A stretch of 37,433 bases of DNA, from contig CALIKL010000005.1 of the NCBI GenBank assembly GCA_938018055.1, positions 1 through 37,433 on the forward strand, written 5' to 3'. Every line of letters starts with the position of its first letter. Position 1 is the first letter of the stretch. Origin of the DNA: an uncultured bacterium. GTDB taxonomy: Bacteria; Bacteroidota; Rhodothermia; Rhodothermales; UBA10348. Below, one piece after another: positions 7,200 through 14,712 of the stretch. The position numbers were made by a program, and so were the translations under genes. The notes under the pieces are model-generated. The model had not been told where the DNA came from. It searched no databases and saw only the letters and a list, made by a program, of their open reading frames with translations.

Positions 7200-9323
7200 A
7201 TGAGAGGATCGATTCGGTTTTCGATGCATCCTTATTGCCGAAGACTATTCTGGGCAGGTCTCCATTTGAATACCTGTTTGTTGCTGATTCGAGTAGACTC
7301 TGCTCAGGCACAAACACCTGCATCTTCCATTGTATTTGAAACAATAGGTCGCGAGCTCAAGGGGCACATCGGGGACTATTCCAGCGCATACTACGGCGTT
7401 TCATCTTTTTCATGGCTCTCGGCCTCGTTGACCCCGGAGTTCTACCCGCCATACTTTTACCCGGATACAACCAGATGGCATCCTGGCGGGTACTACGCAT
7501 TGTTTCTGGATGCCGCCGTCGCCGGTGATTTTAACAATGACGGCCGTGAGGACCTGGCTCTTCAATGGGTTGTCTTCCCTCACACCATTGAGAGGAACAC
7601 GCTTCTGTCAATCGATATCCTCCTCAATCGGGGGGACAACACGTTTGTTCGTTCTGAAGCCTTTACTGGGTCTCCTCTTCAGATCCACATGCCATACCGA
7701 ATCAAGAAGGGGCATTTCAACGACGACGGTACGCCGGACGTGGTTTCTGGGTCGATGGGTATCATCACCAGACTAGCAGACGGATCGTATTACAACAAAA
7801 ATGAGCCTTTCCCGGTTTTGCTATCGCAGTCCGATGGAAGCTTTCTGCACGCCCACACAGGCGTCGGCGAACAAACGGAAACCGAGCCGCACCCAGGATT
7901 TTCTTTTTCTCATGACTTAAGCGTCGGCGATGTGAATGGAGATGGGTATGACGATATCTACTTGGGTAAAATGCTGTTTGTTAATGACAGCAGAGGTGGG
8001 TTCGTTGACGGGTCAAGTGCCTTACCTTCAGAAATATCCATGAGGGCAAGGCATTATGTAATGTCCTCGACGTCGGCTGATTTCAATGCAGACGGTTATG
8101 ATGATATCGCTGTTCTTCTCAGTGAGGGTGCTGATCCCCCAGGTTATGTATGGCTGTCCGATGGTAGTTCCTCCGGACTTTCCAACTGGACTCTTGAGCC
8201 GCTTCCAGTTGGCTTGTACGGACCAGAAAACACCAAATTCAATGACACGGTTGCCGCGGACTTCGATGGTGACGGAGACGTAGATCTGGTCACGGCTGTT
8301 ACTCGGGCAAACCCCTACTACGAGGGCTCGAAAATCCAGCTACTTGCAAACAACGGATTAGGACAGTTCCAAGATGTGACTCACGACTATATCTCGTACA
8401 ACTCCTCAGTTGATACCATTCATGGAGAGGGAGTCCTTTTTCCCGTGGACGTAAACGATGACGGCCGGATCGACATCCAGCACGCCCTGTCAGGTTCAGG
8501 TGGGTATAGACTCTATTTGAATACGGATCAGGGTTTCGTTGTCAGCCGGGCCGAATACTTTCCTAGGATCCAGCCCTCGGATTTAGTCTCGTGTGAACGG
8601 GGAGGTTGTTCACCCTCGTCGGACTATCATATTAAAGCGTTTCCTGTGGACATTGACGGGATTCCCCCTGTCGACTTTGTGACAACCATGAGGTTAGATG
8701 ACGACATCGTTTTTTACTCCGTGAACGCCCAAAAACCCCTCAGAACGAGTCCACCTTCCGGACTTCCTTTCTTTGAGACTGCAGATACCACAAATGTCAT
8801 TTCCTCGGCGGGATTTCGTCTTAGGTGGCATCAGCCTGCAGGCAGCGATTTTACCGAGATCGAACAAGCATCGAATGCGGATTTTGAAGCCGACTATGAA
8901 CACCGGACAGTCTTTGCAGATAGTCTCTTTATAGTCCCCGCACAGGGCTCTACAGAAGTGCATGTTCGACTGAGGTCAGGCAATAACCTTGGGTTGGGAC
9001 AAGGAGAGGTTATTCGCTCTTTTCGCGTGGTCGGTGCAACAAGTGTTGAACGTAATGATTTTGGAGAAAGCTCTCTAGCGAAAGACTCAATCAGGATCTA
9101 TCCCAATCCTGCCCAAGATGTATTGCGCTTTGATTCTATCGAGGCCGGCCGAGTTCTCATCTACGATACAACCGGAAGGGTTGTGTTGTCACAAGACGTA
9201 GGGGTAGGAATATCGAGTATCGACATCAGTACGCTGGCTACTGGACTGTATTTGATGCGTTTGGGGGATGGTATTCATGATTCCTTGCATAAGAGAACCC
9301 AAAAGATCATCGTTGCAAGGTGA
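7200..9323 (+). CDS. Secreted FG-GAP/VCBS beta-propeller protein with T9SS type A sorting domain
   Basis: A protein of up to 707 residues, predicted to be exported by Sec and then the type IX secretion system. An N-terminal signal runs to about residue 38 (hydrophobic LHLNTCLLLI, then SAQAQ); an in-frame ATG at 7224 gives a tighter signal peptide. Repeated calcium-type motifs mark an FG-GAP propeller: DFNNDGREDLA, HFNDDGTPDVV, DVNGDGYDDIY, DFNADGYDDIA, DFDGDGDVDLV and DVNDDGRIDI. The last about 75 residues are a T9SS sorting domain (IRIYPNPAQDVLRF, VLIYDTTGRVV, LATGLYLMRL). Such proteins often bind ligands, surfaces or polysaccharides, but no catalytic domain is visible. It is the only sizeable cargo of the tRNA-Arg island. 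Confidence 0.9.
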   Translation: MRGSIRFSMHPYCRRLFWAGLHLNTCLLLIRVDSAQAQTPASSIVFETIGRELKGHIGDYSSAYYGVSSFSWLSASLTPEFYPPYFYPDTTRWHPGGYYALFLDAAVAGDFNNDGREDLALQWVVFPHTIERNTLLSIDILLNRGDNTFVRSEAFTGSPLQIHMPYRIKKGHFNDDGTPDVVSGSMGIITRLADGSYYNKNEPFPVLLSQSDGSFLHAHTGVGEQTETEPHPGFSFSHDLSVGDVNGDGYDDIYLGKMLFVNDSRGGFVDGSSALPSEISMRARHYVMSSTSADFNADGYDDIAVLLSEGADPPGYVWLSDGSSSGLSNWTLEPLPVGLYGPENTKFNDTVAADFDGDGDVDLVTAVTRANPYYEGSKIQLLANNGLGQFQDVTHDYISYNSSVDTIHGEGVLFPVDVNDDGRIDIQHALSGSGGYRLYLNTDQGFVVSRAEYFPRIQPSDLVSCERGGCSPSSDYHIKAFPVDIDGIPPVDFVTTMRLDDDIVFYSVNAQKPLRTSPPSGLPFFETADTTNVISSAGFRLRWHQPAGSDFTEIEQASNADFEADYEHRTVFADSLFIVPAQGSTEVHVRLRSGNNLGLGQGEVIRSFRVVGATSVERNDFGESSLAKDSIRIYPNPAQDVLRFDSIEAGRVLIYDTTGRVVLSQDVGVGISSIDISTLATGLYLMRLGDGIHDSLHKRTQKIIVAR

Positions 9324-9418
9324 GCTATACTCAGGCCGCCTTTTCGAAAGGTTCAATATTGTACTGTGTCGGTCGGCTTTCTCAGGGAGGAGCAGACCTT
9401 GACGAGTCTTCATTAAAA

Positions 9419-9438
9419 TGTTACCGGGCATGTCACCG
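9419..9438 (+). repeat. Two phased TGTYACCG repeats at the right end of the island
   Basis: TGTTACCG at 9419 and TGTCACCG at 9431 are again 12 bp apart, in the same orientation as the left-end set. They sit 58 bp before the right attachment repeat. Shared sequence and period on both ends support a role as recombinase or excisionase arm sites. Confidence 0.55.
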
Positions 9439-9495
9439 GTCTATATCGTGATCTCCTAACCTGTTGTAGGACAACGAAAAGAGAGGGGGTGTATA

Positions 9496-9524
9496 ATTCC
9501 TGCCGAGGGCACAAAATGGATGAT
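9496..9524 (+). repeat. Right attachment site (attR) with a tRNA-Arg 3' remnant
   Basis: An identical 29-bp copy of 5306-5334. The first 16 nt repeat the 3' end of tRNA-Arg but the rest of the tRNA is absent here, so this is the displaced end of the original target. Bases after 9524 should be the original downstream flank of the tRNA. Confidence 0.9.
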
Positions 9525-9717
9525 TTGTAGAGCAATCGAATTATGGCAAAGAGTGTGGGCCGATAGTGTTGAAAATTGCTACTTTCCCACACATATAATA
9601 AACTGTTAATAATAGGCATAACTGAGGGAAATATTTTTTCAAGTGGGATTTAAACAAAAAAATTCCTTTACCTTCACGTGCCAACCGCAATGATTCTCAA
9701 AACAACCTCTTGGTCAT
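9525..9717. other. AT-rich spacer to the right of the island
   Basis: The gene-free stretch from 9324 to 9717 holds the right arm repeats and attR; the part after attR is AT-rich with several A and T runs. No convincing promoter, hairpin or RNA was recognised, though it must contain the promoter of the secreted-protein gene at 9718. Confidence 0.4.
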
Positions 9718-10866
9718 ATGAAACGGTTTTTCAGTCTGGTATTTCTTGCCTCACTAGGTTTTTCCGCTCAAGCTCAATCGAGCTGGTTTGGCAATACGAG
9801 TTGTTCTGATCACGGGGCAGCAATCGCTGATCAAGCGCTTGTCTCGTTGATCAATGTTGAACGATCCATGGCCATCGGTATGGCTCGTGCTGCGCTTCTG
9901 ATTGATGAAGGCTGCGGTATTGCAAAATTGGTACAGGCCAATGCTTCTGGAGATTCTCAAGATGCCCTTCTTAGCGAAGCGTCGGAGATGAGCTTGTCGT
10001 CGGATGAGCGCCTTTGGTTGGAGCTCATGCAAAGCGACGAACCGTGGCAGCCTGCTGCAACGGCCATCGTTGAGTCGGGTAACGAAGCGGCTTTTTTTTC
10101 CTGGATGTCCGCTTGGGATACAGGTAGAGGTACCGTTGCGGAAAATATGGAGGGTTTCGTAGAGGCCTATCCAGACCATGCCGCGAGCGCCTACAACATG
10201 CTCGCATATGCCTATGCAGATGCTAGTTGGGGTATTGAAGAGGCAAATATGGTAAGGGCTCTTCGTTACTTGGATCTGTACGATGCAGCACATGAGGGCC
10301 CTAATGCAGCCGATTCCCGGTCTGAAATACTATGGAACGCGGGCGAGACAGCAGGTGCCTGGGCTGCCATCCGCTCAGCTGTAGATAAGGGTGGTAATCC
10401 CTCTATGTACGCAGACCGGGCTGGTACTATCTGGCGCGCCATGAACGAGGAGAATCTCGCAAAGGCTATCCATGAACAGGTTCAGGCGTTCTGGTCAGGT
10501 TCAGATGAGGAGGCTGACGTGGAAGCCCGTGCAGCACTACTGGCGCCAAATTCATCGCACTGCGATTCTAATATGGAGGCATGCTACAGAGCTACCAAGG
10601 ACGAGGTTCTTGCGGCCCTTGGAGCAGGTGCTGAATGGCTCTCTCTGGAGGTTTCTGATGTCGATGTAACGTTCAACAGCGATTATCGCACGGCTGTGGC
10701 AACGCACATGAATGCAGGTCAGTACAAGACGGGCGACGGTACTATTGTAGACTACCAAGCACGCGCTTCTAGCGTCTGGAGCCTGGATCCATGGTCAGGA
10801 GACTGGCTCTTGATCCACGGGAACTTTGCTCCTTCCGGTGGCGCTGGTATTCCTTCCACAAATTAG
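9718..10866 (+). CDS. Secreted protein of unknown function, alpha-helical repeats plus a possible NTF2-like C-terminus
   Basis: A 382-residue protein with a clear Sec signal peptide (MKRFFSLVFLASLGFSAQA, cleavage before QS). The body (about 30-265) is rich in Ala, Glu and short helices in a TPR-like pattern (for example ASAYNMLAYAYADASWG). The last 100 residues contain alternating strands ending in ARASSVWSLDPWSGDWLLI and then HGNF, reminiscent of SnoaL/NTF2-like domains, where a variant HGN(F/W) end is common. No catalytic residues can be named. It lies just outside attR and is followed by a strong hairpin, so it is a single-gene unit. It could be chromosomal or part of an older insertion. 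Confidence 0.7.
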   Translation: MKRFFSLVFLASLGFSAQAQSSWFGNTSCSDHGAAIADQALVSLINVERSMAIGMARAALLIDEGCGIAKLVQANASGDSQDALLSEASEMSLSSDERLWLELMQSDEPWQPAATAIVESGNEAAFFSWMSAWDTGRGTVAENMEGFVEAYPDHAASAYNMLAYAYADASWGIEEANMVRALRYLDLYDAAHEGPNAADSRSEILWNAGETAGAWAAIRSAVDKGGNPSMYADRAGTIWRAMNEENLAKAIHEQVQAFWSGSDEEADVEARAALLAPNSSHCDSNMEACYRATKDEVLAALGAGAEWLSLEVSDVDVTFNSDYRTAVATHMNAGQYKTGDGTIVDYQARASSVWSLDPWSGDWLLIHGNFAPSGGAGIPSTN

Positions 10867-10888
10867 TTGCTGGACAGGTATCGTTGAG

Positions 10889-10930
10889 AAGAATGGGGAA
10901 TGGGACGTGTGTCCCATTCCCCATTCTTTA
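10889..10930 (+). terminator. Strong hairpin terminator between convergent genes
   Basis: A perfect 18-bp stem (10889-10906 with 10911-10928) with a GTGT loop; the 3' arm ends CATTCTTTAATC. It lies 22 bp after the stop of the secreted protein and 74 bp from the convergent aminotransferase pseudogene. The T-tail is modest, so it may block transcription from both sides. Confidence 0.65.
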
Positions 10931-11002
10931 ATCATCGGCACTACGTATCCATCGGTGATACGGGCATGGGCGGGATAGCCAGTCCGAGAGATTATTTCAA
11001 GG

Positions 11003-12293
11003 TCATGTGGAATGCATTGTCCCGCGAATACTGAGGAGATGATCCACTGCATTGTCGATTTCAGTTTTCGTATTGTAGAAGTGCGTTGAGATTCTGATCG
11101 CATTGTGCCCATCGCGCTGGTGTTCATCGATGTGCAAATTGGATTGTGCCAATCGATCAACGGCCACGAGGGCATCAACGCTGGCAACCTCGAAAATCGT
11201 GCTGCCGGGAGCGGACTGATGCCGTGTTCCGGATAAAAGAGTTACTCCGTCTTCGTTCGATAAACGGTCTTTAAGATAATCGGATAGGTGGCGGCAGCGG
11301 GCCTCAACCCTGTCCAGACCAATGGACTCAACAAACGCCAGTGCTGATCCGATTCCTGCTCTGACTGGTAAATCCGCCGTGCCCGGCGCTCCATAGACGA
11401 TTGTATCTGGATCAGCACTGAAAATTGACCTGAATTGGTCTGCTGAAGCTTGGTTGATATACATGAAACCTGTTCCACAAGGCGCTAGTGTCCATTTGTG
11501 GAGACTGGCGGCGTAAGCGTCACAGCCCAAATTCTTCAGATCCACACTGAATTGACCCACGGCTTGGGCACCATCAACCAGGCTGATAATTCCCCGTTCT
11601 CGTGCCCAGGTACAGAGCTCCTTTACAGGATAGAGATGACCTCCTCTGGTTACCTGGCAAAATGAGATCGCTCGCGTTTTTGGGGTTCTTGCTGCCTCAA
11701 ACCGAGCAAGAATATCCTCCCCTGGCGGCAGTGGACTGGGGATGTGGATTTCCTTGATTGAAATACCTTCTCGCAGGCTCCGATACGACCATGGTGCGCG
11801 TCCGGCAGGATGCTCCTGACTTGTGATGATCACCTCGTCGCCACGGCGTATATCCAAGCCGACCGCTTGGATATGCAATGCCATTGAAGCATTACGTGTA
11901 AGCGTCAGTTCAGAGGGCAACGTGCCAAAGAATTGCCCCAGTCTCGGCAGAACCTGGTCCCGAATACTGGCCTGCAGCTGATGCTTTGCATGGATCGGAT
12001 CCTCCGACTGAGCGCGGTATCCGTCAGCTACTGCCTGCACAACCACTGCAGGAGGCATACCGATGCTGGCATTATTCATTTAGGAGAGGCCACCGAGAGT
12101 GTTGAAATGAGATCGGACAGCACTCCATTGATTGCTTTCAGGATGCAGGTCGTTCGCCGAGAATGATGTCGGAGACGTTGCCTTCTCCAATCCGCACCCT
12201 GGAAGGCTTATTCCTGCGATGCCCATGGCTCCCAATTTGAGAGCCTCTCGCCTTGAAACATGGGACTGCGCAGGCGTGTGTTTTTTTGTTCAT
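11003..12293 (-). pseudogene. Interrupted Tat-signal class V aminotransferase (two lesions)
   Basis: The intact part (12079-11003, 358 aa) is a class V PLP enzyme: SLVDGAQAVGQ holds the cofactor Asp, and SLHKWTLAPCGTGFMYI holds the Schiff-base Lys. The frame upstream continues without shift as a Tat-type signal, SRREALKLGAMGIAGISLPG then CG, through FNTLGGLS. It then meets TAA (12082-12080) directly before MNNASIGMPP. Relatives have a Y/H-hydrophobic-NNA sequence here, so TAA probably replaced a Tyr codon. No ATG opens this signal frame; an ATG at 12293 is off by one because of an A7 run (12287-12281 on this strand), and six A would restore MNKK.. in frame. Downstream initiation at 12079 would lose the signal. 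Readthrough or recoding cannot be excluded, nor can an assembly error at the A-run. Confidence 0.75.
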
Positions 12294-12338
12294 GACCCCA
12301 ACGATCTGCAATGGTTAGCGGACAGAAACATACGAAGA

Positions 12339-13097
12339 TCAGCGATCAAGGCCGACTCTGAACGTCAGTATGGAGTAACTCTGGACGCGCTGACCGCCCT
12401 GAATGGCTGGTCTGAACGTATGACGCTGTGCCGCGCTCAGAACCGACTCTTCGATGCCATAACCGATGTGCTCGACGGCTTCTTTTTCTGTGCCGTCCTT
12501 GTTCAGCAGATAGCGCTCGACGACGCGTGTACCTGCCACACGTCCACGCACATCGACCAGGACTTCCACCACCACCTCGGCTCGCAGATTGCGCCGATCA
12601 GCTTCGCGCGGATACTCGGGTGTGGCAATGCGGACAGGAGAGGGGCTACGATCGGCCCGGGCTGCAACAGCCTGATTGCCAGTATCGGCCCCTTCGACAT
12701 TTTCCTCATCGGAACCGGCTTCGTTCATATCCAGGGCGACATCGGCGATTTCCAGTTCGATATCGTCGAGCACGACATCATCCGGCATGACCACGGGCGG
12801 CTGTGGAACGGGCGGCGGTGGTTTGCGCTTTTCCTGGGTCGTCTGTTGGATTTCCTCCACCTGTATCACCTCCTGGCCTCGGGTGTCGAATGTCGCACCG
12901 CTGAAGTCCACCGTCGGTGTCGGCCAGAAAAGGATACAAGCATTTACCACAAGCAGGCTCAGCGCGAGCGTGCCGAGAAAATGCAGGAGATAGCGCTCCC
13001 GACGGACGGTATTTTTCTGAAACTTGTTCAGTGCAGACCGGAGAATCGAATGGTGTCGAATGGACGGGGGCATTCTGAGCAATGCCTTACCAACCAT
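12339..13097 (-). CDS. TonB-family protein (energy transducer)
   Basis: A 252-residue protein with the TonB layout. There is a basic cytoplasmic N-terminus, one membrane anchor (about 40-60, LGTLALSLLVVNACILFW), a Pro-rich periplasmic spacer (KRKPPPPVPQPPVV, about 92-105), an acidic linker, and a C-terminal TonB domain (about 160-252: TPEYPREADRRNLRAEVVVE, later FRPAIQGGQRVQSYSILTFR). It would pass proton-motive energy from ExbB/ExbD to outer-membrane receptors; these partners are not in the window. The anchored segment lacks the SxxxH helix motif of E. coli TonB, as is common in Bacteroidota. It lies 45 bp upstream of the broken aminotransferase gene on the same strand. Alternative start at Met9. 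Confidence 0.85.
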   Translation of the reverse strand: MVGKALLRMPPSIRHHSILRSALNKFQKNTVRRERYLLHFLGTLALSLLVVNACILFWPTPTVDFSGATFDTRGQEVIQVEEIQQTTQEKRKPPPPVPQPPVVMPDDVVLDDIELEIADVALDMNEAGSDEENVEGADTGNQAVAARADRSPSPVRIATPEYPREADRRNLRAEVVVEVLVDVRGRVAGTRVVERYLLNKDGTEKEAVEHIGYGIEESVLSAAQRHTFRPAIQGGQRVQSYSILTFRVGLDR

Positions 13098-13293
13098 CCG
13101 GGGCCCCTGAAAGCCTGGCCAACATACGTCTCGGAGACTACCGAGGTCCGAGGCAGTTGCTGAATCGTACTGGCTCTACGGCAAGTGGTCATTGTGGATA
13201 ACTGATGGGTTCAGGGACGGGCGTATGCCCTGCTTTCATCGTAATTTATCGCAGACGCCGGGGTAGGTCCATGGCCTGTTGATACTGGCGCCG

Positions 13294-13301
13294 TATCTTT
13301 G
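13294..13301 (+). promoter_or_regulatory. Possible -7 promoter element of carAB
   Basis: TATCTTTG matches the Bacteroidota -7 consensus TAnnTTTG exactly. A TTG sits 15 bp upstream (13279), closer than the usual -33 spacing. Initiation near 13308 would give a leader of about 175 nt that includes the leader peptide and hairpin. From 13098 to 13293 nothing else was recognised. Confidence 0.35.
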
Positions 13302-13371
13302 ATGAAATGCTTAATCCCAAGACGACGAGACACGTGCTCTGCAAGCACCCCGACTCCGGCTTACGAACCGC

Positions 13372-13398
13372 ATGATGAACAGCCTTCCCAACAGGTAA
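13372..13398 (+). CDS. Possible 8-residue leader peptide of carAB
   Basis: ATG ATG AAC AGC CTT CCC AAC AGG TAA encodes MMNSLPNR. The coding stretch covers the whole 5' arm of the terminator hairpin, and its stop codon lies in the loop, so a translating ribosome would prevent hairpin formation. This is the geometry of pyrBI-type attenuation. Short ORFs are common by chance, so this depends on the hairpin context. Confidence 0.35.
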   Translation: MMNSLPNR

Positions 13399-13416
13399 TG
13401 GGGAGGCTTTTTTTTT
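13381..13416 (+). terminator. Intrinsic terminator / attenuator upstream of carA
   Basis: A 10-bp stem with one G-T pair (AGCCTTCCCA 13381-13390, TGGGGAGGCT 13399-13408) and an 8-nt loop, followed by nine T (13408-13416). It points toward carA and lies 65 bp before its ATG. No plus-strand gene is upstream that it could serve, since the TonB gene points away. It therefore most likely controls entry of polymerase into carAB, or ends a small leader RNA. Confidence 0.65.
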
Positions 13417-13481
13417 GACCTTTTTGGAAGGGTACCCCTCGACCAACCGCTGAAGAGCGGCAGACTTCGACCTTCAGAACC

Positions 13482-14657
13482 ATGATCAACCCACAGAACA
13501 ACGAACTCTTGCTGACACCGGCCCCGTGCAAAATGGCGCTGGCCGATGGAACAGTGGTGACGGGCAAAGCCGTCGGCTTCCGGGGCGAGACCGGGGGCGA
13601 GTTGTGTTTCAATACGTCCATGACGGGCTACCAGGAGATCTTTACCGATCCCAGCTATGTCGGCCAGATCATGATGATGACCTACCCGCACATCGGGAAT
13701 TACGGCACCATGGATATCGATATGGAGGCGCGCACCCCAATGGTATCGGGTGTGGTAGTCAGGGCCTTTTCTCCGCGCTACTCCAACATGCTTACGGATG
13801 AGTCGCTCGATGCCTTCATGAAAAAGCATCAGCTGGTGGGGATTTCAGAGATTGACACCCGAGCCCTGGTCCTGCATATCCGCTCCAAAGGAGTGATGAA
13901 CGCCGTCATATCTTCGCTTGACCTGGATGATGATTCGCTGATCGAGAAAGCCCGGAATTGGCCTTCCATGGAGGGACTGGAGCTTGCTTCACGCGTGACG
14001 ATCAACGAAGCCTACGACTTTTGCGAGGGCGCCGGCCCCAAAGTGGCCGTCTTCGATTTCGGAGTAAAGCAGAATATCCTGCGCTCATTCAAAGCGCGCG
14101 GATGCTCGGTCCGAGTGTTTCCCGCGGCAACCGAACTCAAGGACGTTTTGGCCTGGCAGCCGGATGGCATCTTCTTTTCGAATGGACCGGGCGATCCGCG
14201 CGCAATGCCCGATGCCATCGCCATGACGAAAGAGGCCATGCAGGCGAATATTCCGCTTTTTGGCATCTGTTTGGGTCATCAGCTCTTGTCCCTGGCGGCC
14301 GGTCTTGAGGTGTACAAGATGTATGTCGGTCACCGCGGCGCCAACCACCCGGTCCAGAATCTTCAGACGGGTAATGTGGAGGTATCCACCCAGAATCACG
14401 GTTTTGCGGTGGATCGGGAGTCGATCTCGGACGACATCGCCTCCATCACGCATGTTAACCTCAACGACCAGACGGTCGAGGGTGTGCGATTTGCCAAGTG
14501 CTCGGCTTTCTCCGTGCAGTACCACCCCGAGGCATCGCCCGGACCGCATGACAGCCAGTATCTCTTTGACGAGTTCATGGCCGATATCGAAAAACACAGT
14601 GGCGTCAAATCGACCCACGAGCCGACCCCTGAAATGGTGTATGCCGGCGGACGCTGA
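13482..14657 (+). CDS. carA: Carbamoyl-phosphate synthase, small (glutaminase) subunit
   Basis: A 391-residue protein that hydrolyses glutamine and channels ammonia to CarB for carbamoyl phosphate, the precursor of pyrimidines and arginine. The N-terminal CPSase_sm domain (about 10-150) contains FNTSMTGYQEIFTDPSYVGQ. The class I glutamine amidotransferase domain (about 190-375) has FSNGPGDPRAMP, the nucleophile Cys in LFGICLGHQLL, NHGFAV, and the catalytic His/Glu in VQYHPEASPGP. Full length for the family. carB follows after 55 bp in the same direction; both lie behind the attenuator-like hairpin. Confidence 0.98.
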   Translation: MINPQNNELLLTPAPCKMALADGTVVTGKAVGFRGETGGELCFNTSMTGYQEIFTDPSYVGQIMMMTYPHIGNYGTMDIDMEARTPMVSGVVVRAFSPRYSNMLTDESLDAFMKKHQLVGISEIDTRALVLHIRSKGVMNAVISSLDLDDDSLIEKARNWPSMEGLELASRVTINEAYDFCEGAGPKVAVFDFGVKQNILRSFKARGCSVRVFPAATELKDVLAWQPDGIFFSNGPGDPRAMPDAIAMTKEAMQANIPLFGICLGHQLLSLAAGLEVYKMYVGHRGANHPVQNLQTGNVEVSTQNHGFAVDRESISDDIASITHVNLNDQTVEGVRFAKCSAFSVQYHPEASPGPHDSQYLFDEFMADIEKHSGVKSTHEPTPEMVYAGGR

Positions 14658-14712
14658 GCCTCATTTCCCCTGACCTGATCACCACCTACGAACCCCGAAA
14701 GCGCACCCTTCC

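Larger units (their letters stand above)
5306..9524 (+). mobile_element. 4.2 kb integrated island in tRNA-Arg(CCT)
   Basis: Two identical 29-bp repeats (5306-5334 and 9496-9524) bound the element; they lie 4190 bp apart. The left copy contains the last 16 nt of the tRNA gene plus 13 nt of flank. Inside are a tyrosine integrase directly after the tRNA, a small membrane protein and a large secreted T9SS-type protein. No replication, conjugation or phage structural gene is visible, so it is either a minimal integrative element or one needing helper functions. The interior looks more AT-rich than the flanking housekeeping genes, judged by eye. Confidence 0.88.

Noticed and set aside
12132-13163. 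343-codon plus-strand open frame
   Set aside because: Antisense to the TonB gene and to the N-terminal part of the pseudogene; no recognised domain.
13372-13416. PyrR-binding attenuator upstream of carA
   Set aside because: GAGGCT occurs in the terminator stem, but the rest of the PyrR loop consensus and the separate anti-antiterminator hairpin are missing.
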